Position numbers and translations under genes: made by a program
DNA from: UBA10649 sp963842725
Lineage (GTDB): Bacteria; Actinomycetota; Actinomycetes; S36-B12
Length of the DNA stretch: 64,000 nucleotides
Assembly (NCBI GenBank): GCA_963842725.1
Contig: CAWJHN010000003.1
Coordinates: forward strand, 248,001 to 312,000
Direction: 5' to 3'
Shown: positions 8,430-15,632 of the stretch, one piece after another
How the letters are laid out: every line of letters begins with the position of its first letter
Numbering within the stretch: the stretch's first letter is position 1
Notes under the pieces: model-generated
The model's input: only the letters and a program-made list of their open reading frames with translations
What the model was told of the DNA's origin: nothing
Databases searched by the model: none

Positions 8430-8918
8430 ATGACTACATCATTCTCCGTATCCGACTGGCTCACCGGCCGGCTCCCGGCCGACTGGTTCACCTCCGTCGA
8501 CGTCACCCTCGACCGTGAGGAGATCACCATCACCGGCGTGATCCCCGCCCCCGAGCCCGATTCCGCCGACGCGTGGTCCGGGCGCATCCGGCGGTTCCGC
8601 GAGGACACCCGTGCCGCCCGCATCGAGGTGGCTCAGGAGTTGGAGGCTCGAACCGGCCGCAAGGTCTCCTGGGCCGTGACGTGCGGCGGCACGACCGAGT
8701 CCTTCACCCGCCTGGCGGTACCGGTCATGACCAGGCTCGCGCAGCCGCAGCGCAAGGTGCTGGACACCCTGGTCGAGGCGGGGGTGGCCCGCTCGCGATC
8801 CGATGCCCTCGCGTGGTGCGTCCGCCTGGTCGCCCAGCACGAGAGCGACTGGCTCGACGAACTCGAGCAGGCCATGGGCTCGGTCCGCACGGCGCGAGCC
8901 AAGGGCCCATCGGCCTGA
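8430..8918 (+). CDS. Conserved-looking hypothetical protein
   Basis: 162 residues, soluble, acidic, no signal or membrane segment. I do not recognise the family. The N-terminal half (SVSDWLTGRLPADWFTSVD, then a beta hairpin TLDREEITITGVIP) is followed by a helical arm rich in Arg and Glu (GRIRRFREDTRAARIEVAQE). The C-terminal half (RKVLDTLVEAGVARSRSDAL) is reminiscent of a ribbon-helix-helix or similar small DNA-binding fold, and a dyad sits just before its start codon, so an autoregulated DNA-binding protein is possible. Codon use is normal for the window. Confidence 0.7.
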   Translation: MTTSFSVSDWLTGRLPADWFTSVDVTLDREEITITGVIPAPEPDSADAWSGRIRRFREDTRAARIEVAQELEARTGRKVSWAVTCGGTTESFTRLAVPVMTRLAQPQRKVLDTLVEAGVARSRSDALAWCVRLVAQHESDWLDELEQAMGSVRTARAKGPSA

Positions 8919-8950
8919 ACCACCCCGGCCAAACCCCCGGCCAAACCCCT

Positions 8951-9011
8951 GTCGACCTTGAGGTTGGCGGTGGTTTCGCCGGGGCGAAACCCCGCCAACC
9001 TCAAGGTCGAC
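8951..9011. repeat. Long near-perfect inverted repeat between convergent genes
   Basis: The left arm begins GTCGACCTTGAGGTTGGCGG (8951-8970) and the right arm is its exact complement (8992-9011). After one bulged T at 8971, GGTTTCGCC (8972-8980) pairs with GGCGAAACC (8983-8991, GGCGAAACC), leaving an almost loopless 29-bp stem. It lies between genes that converge (8918 plus, 9046 minus) and may act as a two-way terminator, or be a member of a dispersed repeat family. Two direct copies of CCCGGCCAAACCCC-like sequence precede it. Confidence 0.8.
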
Positions 9012-9045
9012 GGCGGCCGGGGCGGGCGGTCCGGGGTGGAGCGGG

Positions 9046-10314
9046 TCAGGTGAAGGGGGGGCGGTCGTCGAGTCGGATGCTCGCGCGGCCGGCCGTCCGC
9101 CACAGCCGCGCGACCGTGTCGGAGTCCTCCGGCGTGACGAGGTTGCCCATCACCCGCAGCGCCACGGTCATCAGCGATCGCGAGCGCATCCCAACTGGGC
9201 CGAGCGTGGGCAGCAGCCGGGGCGTCGTGAGCAGGCCGGCGAGTCGCCGGGCGATAGAGAACGCGGACCCGTAGCGCTCGCGGAGCAGCGGGGCCCATTG
9301 CCGCGAGTAGTCGAGCAGCGGATTGGGGATGGTGTTCGCCAGCAGGTGCGCCGCGAGGTGCCCGGTCTCGAGTCCGTAGTCGATGCCCTCGCCGTTGAGC
9401 GGATTGACGCAGCCCGCCGCGTCGCCCACGAGCAGCCAGTTCGGTCCGGCCACGCCACTCACTGCGCCGCCCATCGGCAGCAGGGCCGACCAGGGTGCCC
9501 GGACCTCACCCTCGAGCTGCCAGTCGGCGCGCCGGGCGTCGGCGTAGTGCATGAGCAGGCTGCGAAGGTTGACGTCCGCCGGGTTCCGTTCGGTGGCCAG
9601 CGTTCCGACGCCGATGTTGACCTCACCGTTGCCCAGCGGGAAGACCCATCCGTAGCCGGACAGGATCTCGTTCCGCTCACCCCTGAGCTCCAGGTGCGAG
9701 GAGATCCACGGGTCGTCGCTTCGACCGGAGGCGATGTAGCCGCGCACCGCGACGCCGTACGCGGTGCTGCGGTGCCACGTCCGGCCCAGACGCCGACCGA
9801 GCTGCGAGCGCGCACCGTCGGCCACGATCAGGCGTCGACAGGTGATCTCGCGACGTATAGCGGCGGAACCCTGCCCGGACGTGAACACGACCGCGGCGAC
9901 GCGACCGGAGTCCATCCGGACGTCGACGGCGCGATGCGCCTGCAGGGCTCGAACGCCGGCGTCGAGCGCGACCTGGCGGATCGCCTGGTCGAGCTCGAGG
10001 CGCGGCGCGGCACCCCCGTACCTGGGCAGGGAGCCCCCCGGCCACGGCAGGTAGAGTTCCTGCCCGAACCCGGCGGCCCGCAGCCCCCAGTTGCGAGCGC
10101 GTCCATCGAGCCACGGACTCAGGCCGAGCTCATCGAGTTCGGCGACCGCCCGGGGGGTCAGGCCATCGCCGCACGGCTTGTCACGGGGGAACGTCTCAGC
10201 GTCGACCAGCAGGACCTCGAGGCCCTGACGGGCCGCCCAGGCCGCCGTCGACGAGCCCGCCGGACCGGCCCCCACGACGAGGACGTCCGTGTCATAGGAG
10301 GGGTGGGAGGCCAT
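9046..10314 (-). CDS. Geranylgeranyl reductase family FAD-dependent oxidoreductase
   Basis: A 422-residue flavoprotein that likely reduces isoprenoid double bonds; in mycobacteria the family member MenJ partly saturates the menaquinone side chain. The FAD motif is VLVVGAGPAGSSTA; FPRDKPCGDGLTPRAV is the family's PxxKxCG(D/G) motif; LLVGDAAGCVNPLNGEGIDYGL is the second FAD motif. The start at 10314 (MASHPSYDTD) leaves the usual short lead before the FAD motif; an in-frame ATG exists at 10335. No menaquinone genes are adjacent, so the substrate is inferred. The stop lies just past the inverted repeat at 8951-9011. Confidence 0.82.
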   Translation of the reverse strand: MASHPSYDTDVLVVGAGPAGSSTAAWAARQGLEVLLVDAETFPRDKPCGDGLTPRAVAELDELGLSPWLDGRARNWGLRAAGFGQELYLPWPGGSLPRYGGAAPRLELDQAIRQVALDAGVRALQAHRAVDVRMDSGRVAAVVFTSGQGSAAIRREITCRRLIVADGARSQLGRRLGRTWHRSTAYGVAVRGYIASGRSDDPWISSHLELRGERNEILSGYGWVFPLGNGEVNIGVGTLATERNPADVNLRSLLMHYADARRADWQLEGEVRAPWSALLPMGGAVSGVAGPNWLLVGDAAGCVNPLNGEGIDYGLETGHLAAHLLANTIPNPLLDYSRQWAPLLRERYGSAFSIARRLAGLLTTPRLLPTLGPVGMRSRSLMTVALRVMGNLVTPEDSDTVARLWRTAGRASIRLDDRPPFT

Positions 10315-10356
10315 GGCCCGCCCATTGTTCCCCATGGCCCCGCACCCGGCGAATCC

Positions 10357-11283
10357 TCATGCGGACGCTGTCGCCGGCTGCACCGTCCGTCGGGCACCCA
10401 GGACGCCCTGTGCGACCGCGGCCCCGGCAACCACGAGCAGCCCGCCGACCGGCTGGTTCCAGGTGATGTGCTCGTCCAGGAGTACCGCGCCGGCGACGAC
10501 GGCGACGAGGGGCGTGAGGTAGGTGACCGTGCTGGCCGTCGTGGCATCCGATCGGTTGATGACGCGGAAGTTCAGGATGTAGGCCACTCCGCTGCCCAGG
10601 CACCCGAGAGCCAGCATGCCCAGCACCGTCGGCACCCCGATCGGCGCCACGGAGAACCCCGATACGACCGCCATCGGGATGGCCTGAACCGTGCCCATGG
10701 CCATCAGCCCGGTGGCGAGGGCGACCGGCGGCAGGCTGCTTGCGTTCGCACCGCCGGTCAGGCGGCGACGCACGTAGGGGAATGAGGTGCCGTAGCAGGC
10801 GATGGCCAGCGTGCAGGCGGCAATGCCCAGCCAGGTGGTCGCACCCAGCCCCTCCCAGACGCCCATCACCACGATCACGCCCGCGAAGCCGATGCCCAGA
10901 CCGAGCATGCGTCGACGGGTGGGCCGCTCCTCCGGGAAGGCGAGCAGGATCGCGACCAGCGTCATCAACGGCGTTGCCCCGTTGATGATGCCGGCGAGCG
11001 CCGACGAGATGTGCTGCTCGCCGTAGCCGAAGAGCAGCCATGGAACCGACGTCATGAGCAGTGCCGCCACGAAGAGGGGCGACCACAGCGCACGCGGCGG
11101 CAGGGCGGTCCGGGTGAGCGCGCTGATGGCGAGCATGGTGACCAGGCCGAGGACGAGCCGGCTCGTGGCGACTCCCGCCGGGGTGAGGGACAGCAGCCCC
11201 AGCTTGATGAAGTAGAACGACCCGCCCCAGATGAGCGCCAGCACGGCGTACGCGGGGAGCCAGGCCCGCCTGCTGCCGGTCAC
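10357..11283 (-). CDS. EamA/DMT family transporter
   Basis: 308-residue membrane protein with about ten hydrophobic helices in two EamA repeats (first starts LPAYAVLALIWGGSFYFIKLG, second ATTWLGIAACTLAIACYGTSF). Such proteins export metabolites or amino acids; the substrate cannot be told. The GTG start at 11283 overlaps the TGA stop of the upstream repair gene (GTGA), so the two are translationally coupled. A longer in-frame reading exists but its extra N-terminus is Arg/Gly/Pro-rich and antisense to real coding sequence. The C-terminal residues (LGARRTVQPATASA) are soluble. Confidence 0.85.
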   Translation of the reverse strand: MTGSRRAWLPAYAVLALIWGGSFYFIKLGLLSLTPAGVATSRLVLGLVTMLAISALTRTALPPRALWSPLFVAALLMTSVPWLLFGYGEQHISSALAGIINGATPLMTLVAILLAFPEERPTRRRMLGLGIGFAGVIVVMGVWEGLGATTWLGIAACTLAIACYGTSFPYVRRRLTGGANASSLPPVALATGLMAMGTVQAIPMAVVSGFSVAPIGVPTVLGMLALGCLGSGVAYILNFRVINRSDATTASTVTYLTPLVAVVAGAVLLDEHITWNQPVGGLLVVAGAAVAQGVLGARRTVQPATASA

Positions 11284-12092
11284 GCATGCTCGAGGGCGAG
11301 GAGGGATTCCTTCACGGCGATTCCCCAGCGGTATCCGGCCAATGAGCCGTCGGCCCGGACCACCCGATGACAGGGGATGGCCAACGCCACCGGATTCGTC
11401 GCGCAGGCGCGGGCCACCGCACGTACTGCCCCCGGGCGCCCGATCGTCTGGGCAACCTGCGTGTAGGTGCGGGTCTGGCCGGCGGGGATGTCGCGCAGCG
11501 CCCGCCAAACGCGTGCCTGGAACGCCGTGCCGTGCACGTCGACCGGCAGCGTCGGCGCATCCTCGCCCCGGCAAAGCGCCCGGAGCGCCTTCATGACGTC
11601 AGCCATCGCCGCATCATCCCGTTCCAGCGTCGCCAGTGGGAACTCGCGTCGCAGCTCGGCCTCGAGGTCGGCCGGCGGGCCGATGCGAACCGCAGCCAGG
11701 CCGCGCGGAGTCGCCACGGCGACGACGTCACCGACCGGGGTCGACGTGACCGACCACAGCAGGACCAGGCTCGGGGCACCAGCGACGTACTCAGACGGCT
11801 GCATCCCCAGCCGTTGGGCTGCCTCCTCGTAGAACGCCCGCACCGACCCGTAGCCCGAGGAGAAGGCGGCATCGAGAACCGAGTCCGATGCCCTCAGCGC
11901 CGTGCGGGTCCGCTCGGTGCGGACGGCCTGCCCGTACTGCCGCGGACTGACGCCCAGGACGTCGGCGAAGTCGCGCTGGAGCTGCCGGCTGCTGCACGCC
12001 AGTGGCCGGGCGAGCTCGGCCAGCGGGAGCGGTCCGCCCGCCTGGCTCATTGCGCTGCAGGCGGCGGTGACGCGATCGCGTGGGGTGGACAT
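11280..12092 (-). CDS. Ada-like protein: AraC-type HTH plus O6-methylguanine-DNA methyltransferase
   Basis: 270 residues. Residues about 1-90 are an AraC/Ada helix-turn-helix domain (LACSSRQLQRDFADVLGVSP, then SGYGSVRAFYEEAAQRLGM). The rest is the alkyltransferase: an RNase-H-like N-terminal part followed by the methyltransferase core with active-site IPCHRVVRADGSLAGYRWG. The Cys of PCHR takes the methyl group. The usual N-terminal Ada zinc domain with its own acceptor Cys is absent, so it cannot sense phosphotriesters as E. coli Ada does. Coupled to a downstream EamA transporter by a GTGA overlap. Confidence 0.85.
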   Translation of the reverse strand: MSTPRDRVTAACSAMSQAGGPLPLAELARPLACSSRQLQRDFADVLGVSPRQYGQAVRTERTRTALRASDSVLDAAFSSGYGSVRAFYEEAAQRLGMQPSEYVAGAPSLVLLWSVTSTPVGDVVAVATPRGLAAVRIGPPADLEAELRREFPLATLERDDAAMADVMKALRALCRGEDAPTLPVDVHGTAFQARVWRALRDIPAGQTRTYTQVAQTIGRPGAVRAVARACATNPVALAIPCHRVVRADGSLAGYRWGIAVKESLLALEHA

Positions 12093-12154
12093 GGCAGCAC
12101 GCTAGGCGCCCGGATGTCCGGGCCGCACTCCGAATCGCGACACCCCGGCCGCCC

Positions 12155-13021
12155 CTAGATGGGCGGGTTCGACACGACGAGGTTGCCGCCGGACTCCCTG
12201 GCCATGTGCATCGCGCCCTCGGCCCGGGCCAGCACCGAATCGACGCTCTCGCCTCGACTGATCAAGGTCACGCCGATGCTCGCTGTCTGCTGGTGCGCAC
12301 CGCCCGGCAGGCTCATGGGCTCCTCGACCGCGACCCTGATCTTGTTGGCCACTCGGATCGCGCCGCGAAGATGATGGACGCCCTTGAGGACCACCAGGAG
12401 CTCGTGCCCGTCGAACCGCGCCACCAGATCGCCCGACCTGAGCGCGTCCCGGACTCGCTGACCGGCGATCCGCAGCACCCGGTCGCCAGCGTCGCGGCCG
12501 AGCCGGGCATTCACGGCCTCGAATTCGTCGAGGTCGCAGTGGGCGATGGCGATCTCCTTGCCGGTGCGAGGGGTCGCCGAGAGGAGCCAGGCGATGTCGT
12601 CGAGGACCTGCTGCCGGTCGACCAGTCCCGTCGTCGCGTCCAGCCTCTCGTGGTCATTCCGCGCGGTTGCCGCCGCGTTGAGCATCCGGGGCCGACGCAG
12701 TTGCAGCGTCCAGCCGGATGCGTCCGGCAGCGGCACCGCCACGGTCGACTCCCACCGGACCTTCTCGGACGCGGAGAGCAGGCGCAGCCAGACCGGCCCG
12801 GCCGGCGCGGTGCCCAGGATCGAGGCCAACGCCACGGCGTCGTCGGGATGCACCGCATCAGCCATGACGGTGCCCGGGCGGATCCGCATGGCGTCGGACG
12901 ACCACGTGCAGCGTCCGTCGGCATCGAGCGTCGCGAATGCGTCACCGGCCTGCCCGCTGAGGTCACGCACCGACTCGAGGGGCAGCCGTGAGGCGGCGTC
13001 CAGCGGCCGTTCCTCCGTCAT
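12155..13021 (-). CDS. GGDEF-like domain protein with degenerate signature
   Basis: 288 residues, no membrane segment. Residues about 10-125 look PAS-like (AFATLDADGRCTWSSDAM, DAVHPDDAVALASIL). Residues about 130-288 form a GGDEF fold: DATTGLVDRQQVL, then IAHCDLDEFEAVNARLGRDAGD, then the signature region RFDGHELLVVL where GG(D/E)EF is replaced by DGHEL. Family knowledge says loss of this loop usually abolishes cyclase activity, so it is more likely a receptor or scaffold than an active diguanylate cyclase. ATG at 13021 (MTEERPLD) preferred over 13039. Single gene, flanked by unrelated genes. Confidence 0.8.
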   Translation of the reverse strand: MTEERPLDAASRLPLESVRDLSGQAGDAFATLDADGRCTWSSDAMRIRPGTVMADAVHPDDAVALASILGTAPAGPVWLRLLSASEKVRWESTVAVPLPDASGWTLQLRRPRMLNAAATARNDHERLDATTGLVDRQQVLDDIAWLLSATPRTGKEIAIAHCDLDEFEAVNARLGRDAGDRVLRIAGQRVRDALRSGDLVARFDGHELLVVLKGVHHLRGAIRVANKIRVAVEEPMSLPGGAHQQTASIGVTLISRGESVDSVLARAEGAMHMARESGGNLVVSNPPI

Positions 13022-13114
13022 GACCACCGTCCCCCGCATTGCACGAGCACCGACAGGTCCGAGCCCTGTCCATGCTAGACGCGCATCGTCCGCCGACGGT
13101 GACGGACGCCTCCC

Positions 13115-13522
13115 TCAGCGCATGATCGAGGCGGAGCACCTCTCGCCTGAGGCGGTGTTGACGGCCGTGAGCACGAAGCGGTCCGGTCCATCGAAGTTGG
13201 GGTGGGCGACGCTCCAGCGCACGCGAACCCGGCGTTCCCTGACGTCCGTGCGATAGGGAGGTGCCGAACGGGCCCGGGTGTCGCCGTTGTGCCGGATGGC
13301 CAGCAGCCAGTGCCGGGCCCGCCTGCCCACGACCTTGAACTCGACCTGAAGCTCCCCGTCGCGCCGGTGGACCTCGGCGCGCCACTGCGTGCCCTTCGAG
13401 CACTCGCCGGCTGCTTCGGGCGCGGCTGGACCGAACACCGCGGACGCGTCGGGGTTCACGCCGAGGACGAGTGCGGCTGCGAGCCCGCTGATGGCAAGGG
13501 CCCGCTCCATCCTGCTGATCAT
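13115..13522 (-). CDS. Secreted hypothetical protein
   Basis: 135 residues. The start at 13522 has GGGAGG close upstream and gives a signal peptide (MISRMERALAISGLAAAL, Ala-rich, cleavage likely after DASA near residue 27). The mature part has two Cys residues (ECSKGT and GERCSAS) that could form a disulfide bond, and a beta-rich pattern (ELQVEFKVVGRRARHWLLAI, RRVRVRWSVAHP). No family recognised. It is divergent from the META protein gene, also secreted, across a 176-bp gap. Confidence 0.7.
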   Translation of the reverse strand: MISRMERALAISGLAAALVLGVNPDASAVFGPAAPEAAGECSKGTQWRAEVHRRDGELQVEFKVVGRRARHWLLAIRHNGDTRARSAPPYRTDVRERRVRVRWSVAHPNFDGPDRFVLTAVNTASGERCSASIMR

Positions 13523-13698
13523 CACGCCTCCCACCGTTCGCTGCGCTGCAACCAGGACGCCTGTTAGCGCGTCCAACGTGTCACGAATCGGACATCGCCG
13601 GCACCCAGTCGGCGGTGAAATGCCGGTAAGGAGAAGTTCGAACGTAAGTGAACGGCACCACGTACCCTCCATCGTCAGACCCTCGAAGGAGTCGACAC

Positions 13699-14100
13699 AT
13701 GACCATGACCCGTCGCCTGACCGCCCTGTCCGCGATCCTGATCGGCGGCCTGCTGCTATCGGCCACGCCCGCGGCAGCGGGTGACATCGCCGGATCGAGC
13801 AGCCCGGTCGGCGAATGGCGCACGCGCACGGACGGCATCCGCCAGACCATCACCTTCACCGACGACGGCCAGGTCTTCGGAGACTCGGGCTGCAACCGGT
13901 TCACCGGTGGCTACTCCGTCAAGGGAGACCGCATCACCATCGGTCCGCTGGCCAGCACGCTCATGGCCTGTCCCGAGCGACGGATGAATGCCGAGGCGTC
14001 GTTCCTGACCCGCCTTCAGGCCGCCGTCTCGTTCACCTCGACGGCTCGGGTGCTGAAGGTGTTCGCGCCCAAGGACAGGATCCGGTTCGTCGCCCGCTGA
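13699..14100 (+). CDS. META domain (HslJ-like) secreted protein
   Basis: 133 residues. ATG at 13699 has GAAGGAG upstream with good spacing and opens a Sec signal (TRRLTALSAILIGGLLLSA, cleavage after AAAG near 29). The mature protein is one META/DUF306 domain: ITFTDDGQVFGDSGCNRFTG, then GDRITIGPLASTLMACP, the two Cys of GCN and ACP being the conserved pair. HslJ relatives sit in the envelope and are linked with novobiocin or heat response; exact role here unknown. Only 5 bp separate its stop from the convergent DUF6629 gene. Confidence 0.85.
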   Translation: MTMTRRLTALSAILIGGLLLSATPAAAGDIAGSSSPVGEWRTRTDGIRQTITFTDDGQVFGDSGCNRFTGGYSVKGDRITIGPLASTLMACPERRMNAEASFLTRLQAAVSFTSTARVLKVFAPKDRIRFVAR

Positions 14101-14105
14101 GCCCG

Positions 14106-14810
14106 TCAGGCAGATCCGGCGCCCTGTTCGACCGGCTCGGGCGCGACGGGCTCCCACGGCCACGGGCCGCCGGCACGTCGTTGTCGCTCCAGCTCGCGCA
14201 GGTACCAGGCCACGAAGACGCTCGTGCACGCGGCGAGGAAGCACCACAGTGAGGGCAGTCCGCGGTTGGCCAGGACGGCCAGCACGGCGACGGCCGCGGC
14301 GTTGACGATTCCCCAGTAGAACAGCGGTCGCACGCCCGAGAGCAGCAGCGCACCGCAGGTCGCCACGACGTAGAGGATGCCGGCGATGCTGGTCGTGCCG
14401 GTGATCTGGAAGTCGATGTAGAAGTCGCAGGCGACCGCCGACGCCCGACCGTTCAGGATGCCCAGCAGGAAGTCGACGCCCGAGACGACGCCGGCGCCGG
14501 CGAGGACGAGAAGTGCGTCGCGACGCCAGCCGCGTGGCTCGAGCAGAAGGATCGAGATCGGGAGGTAGACCGGGAACAGCACGAACGCGATGAAGATGAA
14601 GATGTTGGCGGCGATCTCGCCCACCCGGGTCGGCACGACCCCCTGGGCTCCCCACCACACGAAAGCGGACGTGAGCGTGTGCACGGCGAAGACCGCGGGC
14701 AGCAGGGCCAGCGGAAGTGTCCGGCCGCTGTGCGAATGGCGGATCGCGTCCACCGCGACGACGCCGATGACCAGGCTCGCGACGAGGTCGACCTCAGGGG
14801 CCAGGCACAT
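14106..14810 (-). CDS. DUF6629-like integral membrane protein
   Basis: 234 residues with about seven hydrophobic helices. The start MCLAPEVDLVASLVIGVVAVDA and the HTLTSAFVWWG segment match what I recall of DUF6629 membrane proteins, whose function is not known. A charged C-terminal tail (ELERQRRAGGP, then acidic) should be cytoplasmic. No operon partner: it converges with the META gene and its upstream side is a 130-bp gap before a divergent gene. Confidence 0.7.
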   Translation of the reverse strand: MCLAPEVDLVASLVIGVVAVDAIRHSHSGRTLPLALLPAVFAVHTLTSAFVWWGAQGVVPTRVGEIAANIFIFIAFVLFPVYLPISILLLEPRGWRRDALLVLAGAGVVSGVDFLLGILNGRASAVACDFYIDFQITGTTSIAGILYVVATCGALLLSGVRPLFYWGIVNAAAVAVLAVLANRGLPSLWCFLAACTSVFVAWYLRELERQRRAGGPWPWEPVAPEPVEQGAGSA

Positions 14811-14940
14811 GTCCCCACCCCCCGTCAGGCAGACGTCTCAAGGGTACGGATGCGGACGGCCCGGAGTCGCGGCGGATCTCGGGTCCGCGTGACCGGCGCA
14901 CCGACGGCTTCGCCGGGACCGCCGACCGTAGATTGGCCCC

Positions 14941-15594
14941 ATGCCGTCCGCCGTCGTGCTGTCCCACCGCAGCGTCGCCCACGAACTGGGGCACCTCGAG
15001 CCGTGGCTTGCCGCGAATGACCTCTCGCTGATGCGCATCTACCGCGAGGACCGCCCGCAGATTCCCGACGCCGACCTCCTCATCGCGCTCGGCTCGCCGG
15101 CCTCCGTCGCTGCCGGCCACGCCAACCCAGATTCTCAGGGCGAGATCGAGGCCGTGTCGACCTGGACCGGGCGCGACCGCCCCTACCTCGGCATCTGCTT
15201 CGGCGCGCAGGTGCTCGCCCTCGCCTGCGGAGGCCGCGTGCGACGACTCCCGCGCACGTTCCGGGGCTACGTGCCGATCGACGCGGACACCGATCACTCC
15301 GACGTGCTCGAGGGGCCATGGCTCGTGTGGCACAACGACGCGATCACCGCGCCGGCGTCGGCGCAGGTCCTCGGCACCCTCGCCCACGCCGACCTGGCCT
15401 TCCGGATCGGCCGGGCGTGGGGCCTCCAGCCGCACATCGAGGTGACCGCCGACACGCTCGATCGCATGGGCATCGCCCTCGGCGCGTCCGCGGACGAGCG
15501 GACGCCGCTGGTCGACGCCCTGCATGCCGACGCGGCTGCCAGCGCCCGCCGCGCACGCGCACTGCTCGATGCCTTCCGGGACGCGGCTCTCTAG
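14941..15594 (+). CDS. Class I glutamine amidotransferase-like protein
   Basis: 217 residues. GATase fold with nucleophile elbow YLGICFGAQVLALA (Cys), a substrate loop (RGYVPIDADTDHSD, VWHNDAI) and the region WGLQPHIEVTADTL where the catalytic His/Glu pair of GMP-synthase-like domains is expected (QPHIE). It stands alone rather than fused to a synthase, so it may be one of the stand-alone gamma-glutamyl hydrolases or amidotransferases acting on small amines. Function open. The gene converges with the PEP synthase gene. Confidence 0.78.
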   Translation: MPSAVVLSHRSVAHELGHLEPWLAANDLSLMRIYREDRPQIPDADLLIALGSPASVAAGHANPDSQGEIEAVSTWTGRDRPYLGICFGAQVLALACGGRVRRLPRTFRGYVPIDADTDHSDVLEGPWLVWHNDAITAPASAQVLGTLAHADLAFRIGRAWGLQPHIEVTADTLDRMGIALGASADERTPLVDALHADAAASARRARALLDAFRDAAL

Positions 15595-15618
15595 GTGCCC
15601 GTCGGATCACTGGGCACC
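15594..15618. terminator. Weak two-way hairpin between amidotransferase and PEP synthase genes
   Basis: GGTGCCC (15594-15600) pairs with GGGCACC (15612-15618) across an 11-nt loop, exactly in the 38-bp gap between convergent stops at 15594 and 15633. Short stem and no U-run, so only a candidate. Confidence 0.4.
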
Positions 15619-15632
15619 CCTCGGCCGCTCGC

